Positions 1 through 11,464 of a stretch of 64,000 nucleotides of DNA are shown in pieces. The DNA is taken from positions 85,459,201 through 85,523,200 of the forward strand of contig OZ038422.1 of NCBI GenBank assembly GCA_964036155.1, read 5' to 3'. Positions within the stretch are counted from its first letter, which is position 1, and each line of letters opens with the position of its first letter. The position numbers were made by a program, and so were the translations under genes. The stretch comes from Diploscapter coronatus. Taxonomy: Eukaryota; Nematoda; Chromadorea; Rhabditida; Rhabditidae. The notes under the pieces were generated by a model. That model searched no databases, was not told where the DNA came from, and saw only the letters and a list, made by a program, of their open reading frames with translations.

Positions 1-2572
1 CTCGTTGGCGATTCGAATTTTGTGGGGTCCAGTAACAGAGGAGGATTGCTGATGACTGACCAACTGCACCGGGATGCTCTCGCCTTTCTCGGCTCTGGAA
101 AATTTGATTTTAATTTTTAAAATCCTTTTTCAATTCAGTTTTTCACTGATAATATAGCAGAAAAAAACAAAAACATTAAAAATCATATAGACTTTACATG
201 ATTTTCTTCAATTAAAAATGACAAGTTGAAGATCTTTTCCTGTAAAAATCGCATGCAAAATTAAGAAAAAGTGGTAGGTTAAAGAGAAATTTTAAAGATA
301 TAAAAAAATATATATATTGAAACGTTTACCTAATCAGCCCATAGCTGGGCTCCAACTCGCACGGGGGAATCTCTCTTCGCTTGAAGACCTCGGCGACGAA
401 CAGCGCGACGAAATTGCCGATCAGAGTGCCCATAATCGCTCCCACCAGCACGTCCGACCAATGGTGCTTGTAGTCGGAGATCTGGAAAATTCGAATATTA
501 GGGTTACGGTATTTTTAAAATCTTTTAGTTTTATTTAAAAAAAAAAAAAGCAAGATTTGTGTGAAGATCAGCTTCTTTTCCAATAAAAATCGATACTTTT
601 TCAATTTTAGATAAATTTCTGTAAACTTTTACGAAGGTTCGAGAACTCTCGAAACTTACTCTAGTCAGTGAAATGTAAGTGGCGCCAGCCAAGAGAATGA
701 ATTGAATGAAAGGCAGGAAGAGCCGGGAAACCAGTGGACGGAACAGACGGGCTTGAAGGTAGAGCTAAAAAAATTGAAAAAATGAAAGGTACCCTTTAAA
801 ATTCTAAATCTGCCCTTTTTTTTATGAAGATCACCTTTCAAGAAATTAAACAAGAAAAGAGTATTGATTTTTCTAAACAACAAAGCTTCAATAGACTTAC
901 CACGGTAAACCAAGCGGCATAGAACGAGAACGCCGAGTGTCCCGAGTAGAAGGAGAGCATGGATTCCTTGACGAGCCTCTGCTGCGTGCCTCGGCATTCG
1001 AAGTCCGTAATGTATTTGTCCGGGTTGAGGCACTGCAAATCAAATGCGCATAATTCCGCTCTTTTAGGGTTAATTCGCCAACAAAAATCTCGAAGAATAT
1101 CATCATCTTTTGCCAATTTTATTAGAGGCGGCACTAGAAACAAAAATGTATAGAAAGAAAGAAGAAGATGAAAAGATATTATCTTCATAAAACAACGTTT
1201 CAACCAGCTACTTACAGAATCATAACCGACGGTGGGTTTGCAGACCTCCATAAAGTGCGGTCTCTGTCTTCCAATCGTATATTTCGTGATATCGATAATC
1301 CATTGGTTGAATAGAGCGCCGAGCAAGAAATATCCTAAACGAATTTTTAAAAAATATATTATTCTGATCAAATGAAGTGATAGATCGTGTTGAAAATATA
1401 GGGAGAAAAGGCGAGAGGCAGAGGAAATTGCGTACCCCACTCTCTTTTTATTACCCCTTGCTGACTCTCCTTTTTCTGGCATTCTGCCTCCCTCTTTGTG
1501 CATAGTTCATACGCGCATTTCTCGCAAGGCGCTCTTTTTAACACACGAACTGACACTTCATTTGACCGATACAATAAGAAAAATAGAAGAAAAGTCTCTC
1601 CTTACCCAAAAAGCAGTAAAGCCTGACGGCCATCCGATGGACGTTGAAGCGTCTGAGGTGGTACGTTTTGAATTGGTCCTGGCATTTGCGCTCCCAGGCC
1701 AGCGCTCGGTAGACCTCGACGGCGATGATCTGAAAATTTTCAAAGTTTCAAATTTCATTTATTTTTTCAGGAAAACTTTCAGAAAGCATGATTTTCTACG
1801 TTTTTACAGAAAAAAGTTTAAAATAAAAATTAAAATAAACAAAAACATTCTCACGATGAAAATAGGCACCGACAGCCCAATGACGACGAGCATCGGCGTG
1901 GGAACGGTCGAGTCCTGATAGGGATACCGAATCGTCTCATCGTCGCAATAGAAGCCTCGCTTATAGGGCTTGACGAACTCGTGGAATATCGCCAGCGGGA
2001 CGGCTGAATGGTAAAATTGGTGATTTTTGGAATTTTGGCCAGCACTTTTATCCTCACTTTATTTTTTCATTTTTGTAAAATTTTAATTTTTACTTAGCTT
2101 CGAACTTTGAATTTTTTCAAAAATCTTTATGTTTCCTTGACTTTTGCTATTTTTAGACCCATCCCCTGTACAACTTGACCATAGAATCACGATTTTGTTT
2201 ACATGTTTACTTTTCGACTTTAGAGAAAGTGAGAAGAATGAAAAGTTTAGTTTAGTGAGAAAAAATGCATTGCTGCAATTTTAGGAGAATCGATATTTTC
2301 TACGATTGTTATGTGACTTTGACTCATCTGAGTCATGGAAAATAAAAAGTGGAGGTAAACATCCACCTTCAAAAATCAACACCCGTATTGGAGTTTACCC
2401 AAAGATCAAGGGTTAGTCATGAAGGAAAATCGGAAAACAACCGAATTTTGAGGCAAATTTCGATGAAGATCAACCTACCCATAGCTAGAACGATGATGAA
2501 GTCACATATGACCCTGGAAATCGGAATTGTCGCCGAATAATCAGGCTCTTCGGAGACACGCGTCGCCATCAT
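1..2572 (-). CDS. Lipid phosphate phosphatase (PAP2/PLPP family), 3' end outside window
   Basis: Eight exons (2572-2479, 2003-1855, 1729-1606, 1334-1216, 1032-901, 764-660, 481-330, 94-<1) join in consistent phase. The product is an integral-membrane phospholipid phosphatase that would dephosphorylate phosphatidate, lysophosphatidate or sphingosine-1-phosphate at the plasma membrane. All three PAP2 signatures are visible: C1 KYTIGRQRP in exon 4 (K-x6-RP), C2 FYSGHSAFS in exon 5 and C3 TRISDYKHHWSD spanning exons 6-7, with the two catalytic histidines. RGFYCDDETIRYP in exon 2 is typical of the animal PLPP1-3/wunen group. The start is the first of two adjacent ATGs. The C-terminal tail runs off the left edge. 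The intron at 1335-1605 carries a MITE. Divergently arranged with mtr-4, 1.56 kb away. Family assignment is firm; which of the nematode paralogues it is cannot be told. Confidence 0.93.
1368..1565. mobile_element. MITE, TCAAATGAAGTG terminal inverted repeats (copy 1)
   Basis: Terminal inverted repeats begin TCAAATGAAGTG and end CACTTCATTTGA, extending imperfectly inward to an AACACACGAAC block. A second copy lies at 61205-61376; a shared interior segment around 1495-1540 is in the opposite orientation there. Located wholly within a phosphatase intron. No coding capacity. Confidence 0.75.
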
Positions 2573-4135
2573 TCGGGTATTTTCAGGTATCTTTCAGGCC
2601 TTTTTCAGCCCTTCGGAAAATCCTGGATCAGGTCCCGAATAGGTCGATTTCCCGAGGCGAGTTACCCCTGAAACTGAAAATTCGAAAAAAAAAAAAGAAA
2701 AAAAAAAAAGGTTTAGCGAAAAATAAGGTAAGATTTAGATAGTCAAGAATTCTAGAGAAATTGTTGAGGAAGATGATATATAATTTTGACGACTAGAAAT
2801 TTAAAAAGTAAAGACCATGAGTTCCCCAAAATGATGGAGCAAAATAAATGTGTTGACATTGGATGAATCATAGAGAAAAATAGAAGAGAGAAAAAAAGAT
2901 TTAAAAATTCGATTGGAAAATTAGTCAGAAAGGATGGGAAATTGTAGCAATTAGGAACCGGTTAGAATCGATATGACAGCGGGCAATTAATCAATGAATT
3001 ATCAAACCGGCGAATATAAATATCGGTTTCTAAGATAAGTGTAAAGATTGCTAAGCCTTTCGAATCTAAAAATAAGTCTAGTGTAGTTTCAGAAAATTGC
3101 GTTTTATATCTCCTAGGTTACAAAAAAAAATATTGAATTCGAAACTCTATCATCAGAGTGCTAAATTAGAGAAATTTTGGGCGTGCCGAGAGAAATAAGA
3201 AATGCGAGCGAGGAATTTTAAAACAAGTCAAAGAAAAATGAACAAGAGAGAATGATGGATAGTGAATTTTAAAGAGGGAAAAGAAAAATAATAGCTTCGG
3301 AGAAAGAATCATTTCTCTTTTATCTTTCTTTCTTTCTCTCCTTTCCCCACACACTGCAATGCCTATTGGCATCGATTGCCCCAGGCAAGGCGGAAAACAA
3401 ATGTAAAACCGCTTGAGAGACGGCACAAGAAAACAGAAATAGAGTTTGAACTATAGTCAACGAGGGAAAACGCAATCGGTCAAAATATACAGATAAAAAG
3501 ATAACGGGGAAAGCGAAAAGAGGAAAGAATAAAAATATAGCTAGAGGGTAAATAGTATGGAGAGAAATAAAAATATGAAAAAGTGTATTTTGAAAAGAGA
3601 AAAAGAAGATATTCTGGCTCAAGATTTTCAAGATCTGTCGAAGTAAAACCGGATGGATTTTCGGTGTAAAATAGGAATATCTTCGCGGTTTATAAAAAGG
3701 AGCAAAGTTTGACTTCAAAGAAGAATGTATAGCGAATTTCAGACGAAATTACTCCGATTTAGTTGGTGGTAATGTTTGGGTAAAATTCAGGCAACGTGGA
3801 AAAATAATGATGTGAAAATTACACAGCGAGAAAAAGAAAGAGGATTCAAAAGAGCAAAATATCAATCGATTTTCAAAGAGAGAGAGAGAAATAGAAAGAC
3901 CCGCCTAATTCTTCATTTTGCAATGCCATCGCGCACTTTTCTATTTCATTTTTCATTTTCGTTTTGAAGCGACTTTCTTTATTTCCGACTTTTATTTTTT
4001 ATTCTTTTTTATCGAATTTATTATTGATGGAGAGTTTACCTATTCTTCATAAGAAAAAATAATTTTGATAAAAAAGAGGATTTGCGAACTTCCAAGATTT
4101 AACAAAGATTCTGATTTTGAATTTTTTTTAGAAAA
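2573..4135. other. Divergent intergenic region, no gene seen
   Basis: A 1.56-kb spacer between the starts of the phosphatase (-) and mtr-4 (+). It is A/T-rich with A-tracts at 2685-2710 and GAGA-type purine runs around 3870-3900. Open frames on the minus strand (3166-3718) are low-complexity Phe/Leu/Ser-rich and lack splice partners, so I do not call them. It presumably holds both promoters. Confidence 0.6.
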
Positions 4136-7100
4136 ATGAGTGACGATGAAGGTCTGTTCGATGGATTTGACGTTGAGGACGACGATGGAGATGTGCAAAT
4201 GGTCGCTGAAGTCCAGAGTAATCCTATGAAGCGGGTAAAAACTATTATTATTATATTTTTTTATTTTTAGAAAAACTATCTAGGAAATAATATTCTTTAT
4301 GAAAAGATCTTTTAATAAAATATTTAATAGAAATTTTAAATAAAATCATTTTAGGCAGAAGACGAGCGCCGCGAAGACGCGAGAAGACAGGCCAACAAAT
4401 TGCTGGAAGACATCATGTCCGGCAATTTGGAATCCGCTGAGCCAGCCTATAAACGAGTGGGGATTTTTTTTATTTAAAAATAAACTTTTAAGGTCTTTAA
4501 TAAAATGTTACGGGAACAAAAAGTCCAAAATTTAAAAAATAGTCAAACTTCAGAAACGCGTCGACGAAGAGCCCGTTGAATTGCTGCCGCCTCCCGTTTT
4601 CGATCGTACCTGCATCGTTCATACGTTGAAAACCCAGAACGAGAATTGCACGCATGAGGTTGAAGATTTTTTTTCAAATTTATTTTGTTTACTTCTGATT
4701 AAGAAATGATTTTTTTTTTATTTTTTAAGGTCGCCGTTCCACCCGGCATTGAGTACCACGGCCTCCCGAAAAAGCCAGCCAAACCAGCCAAGACCTACCC
4801 ATTCACGCTGGATCCTTTTCAGGTTATTTATTTATTATTTTTTATTTTCCTTTTACTAATTTCAGAACGAAGCGATTGCTTGTATTGAAAATGACCAGTC
4901 GGTCTTGGTCTCTGCTCACACATCTGCAGGAAAAACGGTCGTTGCTCTGTAAGAACTATCTTTTATTTTAAAAAAAAGTGAAAATTGTTTTTAAAAAATT
5001 GAAGAAGTAAATTTGAAAAAATTAAATTTATTTTTCAGATACGCCATCGCCCAATGCCTGAAGAACAACCAGCGCGTCATCTACACTTCGCCCATCAAAG
5101 CTCTGTCGAATCAGAAATACAGAGAATTGGCGGAGGAGTTTGAAGATGTGGGCCTGTTGACGGGCGACGTCACTCTGAATAAAGACGCTTCGGTGCTCGT
5201 CATGACTACCGAAATTCTTCGTTCTATGCTCTACAGGTACAGATTCTTCAATGATGCCTTTCATCCAAGGGTTAAACTTTTTGACACTAAAAATATTAGG
5301 ATTCAGAAAGCTTGAAAAATCCAGGTTTAGTTAAAACTGAATTTTCTTACAGAGGCGCTGAGTTGCTGAAGGAAATCGGATGGGTGATTTTCGACGAGAT
5401 CCACTACATGAGGGATAAAGGTAGGATCTATGAGATCCGGATATATTAAATCTCTTATATATATTCCAGAAAGAGGCGTGGTCTGGGAGGAGACCATTAT
5501 CCTCATGCCTCACGAAGTCCACCATGTCTTTCTCTCCGCGACGATTCCGAACGCTAGGCAATTCGCTCGTGAGTTTTGACGTTATTCTAATTTTTAACGT
5601 CACCAAATTCGGAATTCATGACGTCAACTTTCAGAATGGGTCTGCTGGCTTCACAATCAGCCCTGTCACGTGGTTTATACCGACTATCGCCCCACCCCTC
5701 TGCAACACTTCATTTTCCCCGCGGGTGGAGACGGACTCTATGAAGTCGTCAACATGAAGGTATGCTGTAAGATGGCGTTGTGACGTCATCCATGAATTTG
5801 AAGAGTTACGGTATTTTCAGGGCGAGTTCCGCGAGGACAAGTTCAATCAGGCGATGAGTGGTCTGGCTACCGCTGGTGATCAGGGAGCTCAACGAGGAAG
5901 AAAAGGGGGAGCCAAACGTAAGAAAAGTGATATATCAGCCGGATTTAAGGCCCTAAGCTTTAACGTTAGAGGCAGTTTGAATATACCGGCTGGAATTGCT
6001 TACCTCCCCTTCAATTAATATAGAGATAGAATATGTCCAATTTCAGCCGATTCGAATGTGGTCAAAATCATCCGGACGATAAAGGAGAGGGACATGCTGC
6101 CGTGCATCATTTTCTCGTTCTCGCGGAAGGAGTGCGAGGCCTATGCGACCAGTCTGAAGGAGATGGACTTCAATGATGGTATCGTTGATCGGAGAGAAAA
6201 CCGATATTCATGCAACAGCAATTAGAAATAAAATTTGGACGCGAAGTAGTGAATTGTGTAGAAGAGAAGCGAGATACGAATAGTGTATAATTTTTGAATA
6301 TCGACGTTCTCCCCCAATCAATATATTTTTCCTATTTTCAGCAAATGAAAAGAAATGCGTGGACGAAATCTACCGTAACGCGATAGATCTCCTTTCGGAT
6401 AATGATAGAAAGCTACCCCAGATTGGAGAGGTAGGGATATATAAAACCTTTTAAAATATATATATATATAATGCTTGCAGATTCTTCCCCTGCTCAAGAG
6501 GGGTATCGGCGTGCATCATTCTGGTCTCCTGCCAATTCTCAAAGAAACCATCGAGATCCTATTCGGCGAAGGACTTATCAAAGTAAGATTATTGTGAATT
6601 TAAAAAACAAAAAATGTTAATTTTGCGGCAATAGCTAAATGACGACTTTGAAAACCCTTTTTTTCTACACTATTTCACTTTGTTCTATTCCCCTTTCCTC
6701 TCTCTAACTATAGGGATCGTCAGATCGTCATTTAATAACCCTGGCCAATTTTGCAAACTCACGAATGTTTGTGACGTGCGGCAGACTTTGCAAAAGTTGA
6801 TTTTCAGACCCTTTTCGCGACGGAAACCTTCTCGATGGGTCTGAACATGCCAGCAAGGACGGTGCTTTTCACTTCTGCACGAAAGTACGATGGAAAGAAT
6901 CATAGGTAAGTAAATTGGGATAGTTCAGAGTTAATTAGGCAGCTAATTGGGGGTAAAATTAAAACTTCGATTTTCATGAATGATCATCGATTACTATTGA
7001 CGATTAGATAATTATTAGAAGATAATAGGCAATTAATGATGGTAGTTAAGAGATAATTACACCGAATTTTAGATGGATCACCTCGGGCGAGTACATCCAA

Positions 7101-10100
7101 ATGTCGGGAAGAGCGGGAAGAAGAGGCAAAGATGATCGCGGTCTGGTGATCCTCATGATGGACTCCAAAATGAGCTCGGATGATGCTAAGCATATCATCA
7201 AGGTTTTTTTCTACTTTAAAAATTTGTTTAATTTCTAAATTTTCAGGGAGAAACTGACCCTCTTAACTCGCAATTCCGACTGACTTACAATATGGTCCTG
7301 AACTTGATAAGGTGAGGGGATTTTATATATTCAAAATGCAATATATTCGGATCAAAAAGGATTTCATATATCCTCCATTTTCAGAGTCGAGGGCATTGCA
7401 CCGGAATTCATGTTGGAGCGAAGTTTCTACCAGTTCCAGAACATGGGCTTGATTCCTTCTTTAAATGAAAGTAGGCGATTTGAGCTTGATAAAAGAATAC
7501 GGGGTGGAAATGTTGAAAATTTGAATTTTCAGAAATCAACCAAAAAACCGAGCAACTCGCCAACTGGCAAGTCGAAGAGGAATCAAATCTGACGGCCCTG
7601 TTTGATATGAAGAAACAAGTGAAATCTTTTTTTATTTGTATTTTAAAAAATATTTTTAGATGGACATCCACGAATTGACGATCAAGAAAATCGTCAGGCA
7701 ACCAGTGCATGTGGTACCTTTCCTGCAGTCTGGAAGAATGATTTGTGTACGATTTTGTTGTTTTTAATTTAAATTTATTTTTAAAAAAAATTTCAGATCA
7801 AGGCAGGCACGAGAGAGTTCGGTTGGGGCGTCGTGGTAAACTACAAGAGAAAGATCAATCCCGATGACGCTAGTCAGCATCTTTATATCATTGAGGTATG
7901 TGTTTTTAATTGATTTTTATTTTTAAAATGTTTAGGTCTTCATTCCCGTTTCCCCGTCAAGTTTGACGGAGACTAACGCTCAGAACTCCAACGCTCTGAA
8001 ACCGCCGGAGAATGGGGAGAAGGTAAGAAATACCCAAAGTTACTAAAAGTGGGTCTTTACCTACCATCTTGGGAGATGTTAACATTTTATTTGGTATCAA
8101 AATGGATACTTTTCTACTATTTTCTGGTAATGATTACCATTTTCAGCCCGCCTGGGAAGTAATACCAATGACGGTGGAGTGTATCGACAAAATCTCCGTG
8201 GTCAGAGTCAAAATGCCCCAGGATATTTCGACGAGCAGCGGAAAACACGTTCTGGCAAACATCATCAAGGTAGGAATAGCAGACTTCTCAAAACTCGACT
8301 CGCAGAAAAACGGTATGGCATATCGAGAGAGGAAAAAACGTACTTTCTTTTTCTCTTTAAAAGGTGTACTATTTTTTTTTCGGATCGCGTTTTGAGAAGT
8401 CTAGTGAATAGGAAAGTGGGCTTGGATTTTTTGTAAAAGTATATTTTCATATCATGTTTTTTGTATAAAACTGACTTATCATTTGATAAAACGATCTTCA
8501 AAACTTTATCAATGATGAGATAAACTCATCATTTTATCACTAATAATAGTTACTGGTAAGAAAGACAAAATTACCGCTTTACTTCTATGACTGATAAATA
8601 ATATAAATGTTATCATTGATAAAAAAAGCATTTTTAGGCCACCCTTGATCGTTTAAAGTCCGAAATTCCCCTACTCGACCCAGTCAAAGACATGAAAATC
8701 AAAGATGAAGCACTCGTGAACGCGGTCAACAAGAAGAGCCAGATGGAGCGAAGATGGGAGGAGCACGATATGAGAAAGAGACGGGACTTCGAGAAATTGA
8801 AAAATGAATGGGAGGCGAAGGTGAGCACATTTTGAAGTTATTGATGTTTTTTTGTATTTTAATTTTGGATTATTATAATTGTTCTTTTTTCATTTCAAAA
8901 CAAGGCGTTTTATTCAAATTGAGGACAACTTTAAGATTTGAAACATTTTGTTGATAGTTTCGAAAAAAAAATGGAGGATAACTTAAATTTTTCCTTGAAA
9001 AAAATTCTTATCGAAGAAAATTGAAGGATTACTGTAATTTTATGGCGACTTGGAAACCGCGAGACCACAAGACACCACATTGAGAAATAGTGTGGAAAAA
9101 GAAGGCCTATCATCTCCCACTCTCTACCCTTATCCTAGACTTCGCGCTATGTCTCGTGGTCTCGCGGCTTCCAAGTAGTCAATTTGATCGATTTATTGAT
9201 TTTGTTTCGAGAACGCTCTGCGTCAAGAGATCGAGTCTTTGTCCGACCAGCGAAGGCGAGCGCAGTCGATCCTCCAAATGGACGAGCTGGCGCAACGAAA
9301 ACGCGTCCTCAAACGACTCCAATATTGTACTCAGGATGAAACAATCGAGGCCAAGGTATTGCTCATTGGAGAGAAAAACGATATTCATGCAGCAATAAGA
9401 GTTCGAATTTGGACACGAAATAGTAAATCGCATAGAAGAGAAGCGAGAGACGAAGTGTGTAATTTTTGAATATCGACGTCCTCTCCCAATCAGTATGTTT
9501 TGTTATGAAGTAAAAAGAAAGCGTGATGAGAAATGTGTGCGAATTTTTGAAAATCAGGAAGAATATGGTACTTTAATATTTTTAGTTAGAAAATGCTAAA
9601 ATTTCGAATTAAATTAGTTTAAATGGAACTTGTTTGCAGGGCAGAGTGGCTTGCGAACTTTCTGCTTCGGACGAAATCCTTCTGACGGAAATGCTCTATG
9701 GAGGAGTGTTCAACAATATGAATCCGGCTGAAATTGGAGCACTTTTGTCCTGTTTCGTGTTCCAGGAAAACGCCCAAACCAGAATGGATGATACCACTTC
9801 GGGATTTTTGAGGACTCTTCACGTAAATCTTAGTCCTAATATTTTCTATTTTTTGAAACCGAAAAAATCTTGATAAAAGAAAAGTGGAATTAGTTGTTAT
9901 TTTCAGAAAAGATGAATCTGTAACATGTTTCAGGACTATGCAAGACGCATCGCAAAAATCTCGATCGAATGCAAGCTGGAGTCCATGAACGAAGAGACTT
10001 ATGTCGAGCAGGTCATTTTTTTAACTTCTTGTTTTATTTTTTTATTATTTAAAAAAAAAAATGATGATTTTCTAGTTCAAACCCGGTCTGATGATGGTTG

Positions 10101-10506
10101 TAATGCGATGGGTCCAGGGAGAAGCGTTTTCTGAAATCATCAAATCCACCGACGTTTTCGAAGGTTCGTCTATTTTTTTTATTTTAATTATTTTATCAAA
10201 TCTTTATTTTTAGAATGTTTTAACTAGATTTTTTTAAACTTAAAATTTTAGGATCGATCATCCGTACCCTCAGACGACTGGAGGAAGTTCTCAGGGAAAT
10301 GATCAGGTAGAAAATATAATAATCTATGCCTCCTCAAGAATTATTCGATCTTTATGCTTTCGCAATTACAGTAATCCATTGATTTATCAATTTTTTCTTC
10401 CAGTGCCGCCAAAGCTATGGACAATGATGAGCTGCAGAAAAAGTTCGAGGAGTGTCGGACTAAACTCAAACGTGACATCGTCTTCGCCGCCAGTCTCTAT
10501 CTCTAA
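4136..10506 (+). CDS. mtr-4: MTR4 exosome RNA helicase (SKI2L2/MTREX orthologue)
   Basis: Twenty-nine short exons give about 1,028 aa, matching the usual length. MTR4 is the nuclear DExH RNA helicase that unwinds substrates for the RNA exosome, as part of TRAMP- and NEXT-like complexes. Visible motifs: motif I AHTSAGKT (exon 5), motif Ia [13 protein letters not shown], motif [13 protein letters not shown] (5352-5419), motif [12 protein letters not shown], motif [17 protein letters not shown] (about 7098-7140). The arch/KOW region follows (about 7670-8850), then the C-terminal DSHCT domain (from about 9640). The acidic N-terminus begins [17 protein letters not shown]. The ATG follows ATTTTTTTTAGAAAA, a plausible trans-splice or 5' UTR acceptor. 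Stop TAA at 10504-10506; polyadenylation signal AATAAA at 10894-10899. Introns contain four MITE-like insertions. Confidence 0.97.
6179..6321 (+). mobile_element. Introner-like MITE family, copy 1 (mtr-4 intron 11)
   Basis: About 140 bp with imperfect terminal repeats (left TTGATCGGAGAGAAAACCG, right ending GTTCTCCCCCAATCAA). Copies lie at 9356-9493 and 47163-47292. The similarity to the 9356 copy reaches the intron's GTAT donor, so the element fills all but about 20 bases of the 163-base intron 6179-6341. Confidence 0.8.
8281..8402 (+). mobile_element. MITE, AGACTTCTCAAAACTCG repeats (copy 1, mtr-4 intron)
   Basis: 122 bp bounded by AGACTTCTCAAAACTCGACT and its near-complement ending CGCGTTTTGAGAAGTCT. 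Two further copies lie at 40640-40762 and 59000-59088. It starts 11 bases downstream of the intron's 5' splice site. Non-coding. Confidence 0.8.
9043..9179. mobile_element. MITE with GGCGACTTGGAAACCGCGAG terminal repeats
   Basis: A 137-bp inverted repeat: GACTTGGAAACCGCGAGACC near the left end is answered by GGTCTCGCGGCTTCCAAGTAGTC at the right. Lies in an mtr-4 intron. No other copy noticed in the window. Confidence 0.7.
9356..9493 (+). mobile_element. Introner-like MITE family, copy 2 (mtr-4 intron 24)
   Basis: Aligns along its length with 6179-6321 (shared GGAGAGAAAA-CGATATTCATGCA near the left, GAATATCGACGT-CTCTCCCAATCA near the right). As in copy 1, similarity begins at the intron's GTAT donor (9356). 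The rest of this 284-base intron (9494-9639) is unrelated sequence. Confidence 0.8.
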
Positions 10507-11464
10507 GCCCCGCCCGCTTTCTTAATTAGGCCACTCCCACTTTTTTGATTTAACCGCGCTCTATTTGATCGCTTTTGCCACTCTCACTTTCGACTTTTTC
10601 CCACTCCGAAATTTTTATTAGCCCCGCCTTTTTTTTTACAAAATCAGAAGGTTAGCCTTTTCTACTTCTTTACTTTTATAACTTTTTTTTTTTTAAATCT
10701 TTTCTTATCATTTACTCTCGCTATCCTTTTTATTATTATTAGAAAAATTCTTTGATCTCATTTTTTTCAAAATATTTATCTTTCTTTTCTGAGCAGAGAC
10801 GTTTTATTCTTCCTAAGTTCAGCTTTGCTGGGGGATATATGAAATACGTTATTCTATTGTTGTTGTTCTCTTCCGTTGTTGTTGTTTTCTGAGAATAAAG
10901 ATTTATTTGAGACGTGTTTTTTTCTCACGAAAAATCCAAGATTTAGTTAATTATTGAGATTCTCCGGATGTTCAAAGATTAGAATTTTTAAGTGGCTATT
11001 ATGCGAACTTGTGTTCTGAATTTTCATAGATCATATACCGAGCGCCGTATTTAAAAGGGTTTATACCCCCTATGCTCTAACATATAAGATTTGAATAAGC
11101 TCCGCCTACTTTCTGCTGAGATTCGGGGAAGATGTGATTACCCCCATTTGTCAAATAAGGAACGCATTCTTAAGCGCTTTCACGCATTGTTTTAGTTTTA
11201 GGCGTTTTAAACGATAGCAGAATATTCAACTGTTTAAGTTCAAACGCTCTTTTTGCTAGCTACTCGGTTTTTAGGCGATAGATAGCCTGGTGGATATTCG
11301 TGACATAGTCGAATTTTTGCACAAATTTTCGATTTTTAAAATATGTTTATAAAATTTTGGAATATTCTATTTATGCTAACAACCCATATCATATGTCGAT
11401 TTTTAATCGTGAGAATTCGGAAACTTAGCTTCATATCACATTTCCAGGTTCGAAGAACTTCCGT
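10507..11464. other. mtr-4 3' UTR and intergenic spacer
   Basis: Pyrimidine-rich 3' UTR with CCCCGCC-type repeats near 10506-10630, a polyadenylation signal at 10894-10899, then about 560 bases without a recognisable gene up to the channel start at 11465. Confidence 0.6.

Noticed and set aside
3166..3718. Overlapping minus-strand open frames up to 132 codons
   Set aside because: Low-complexity Phe/Leu/Ser-rich translation from purine-rich DNA, no splice context, no family resemblance.
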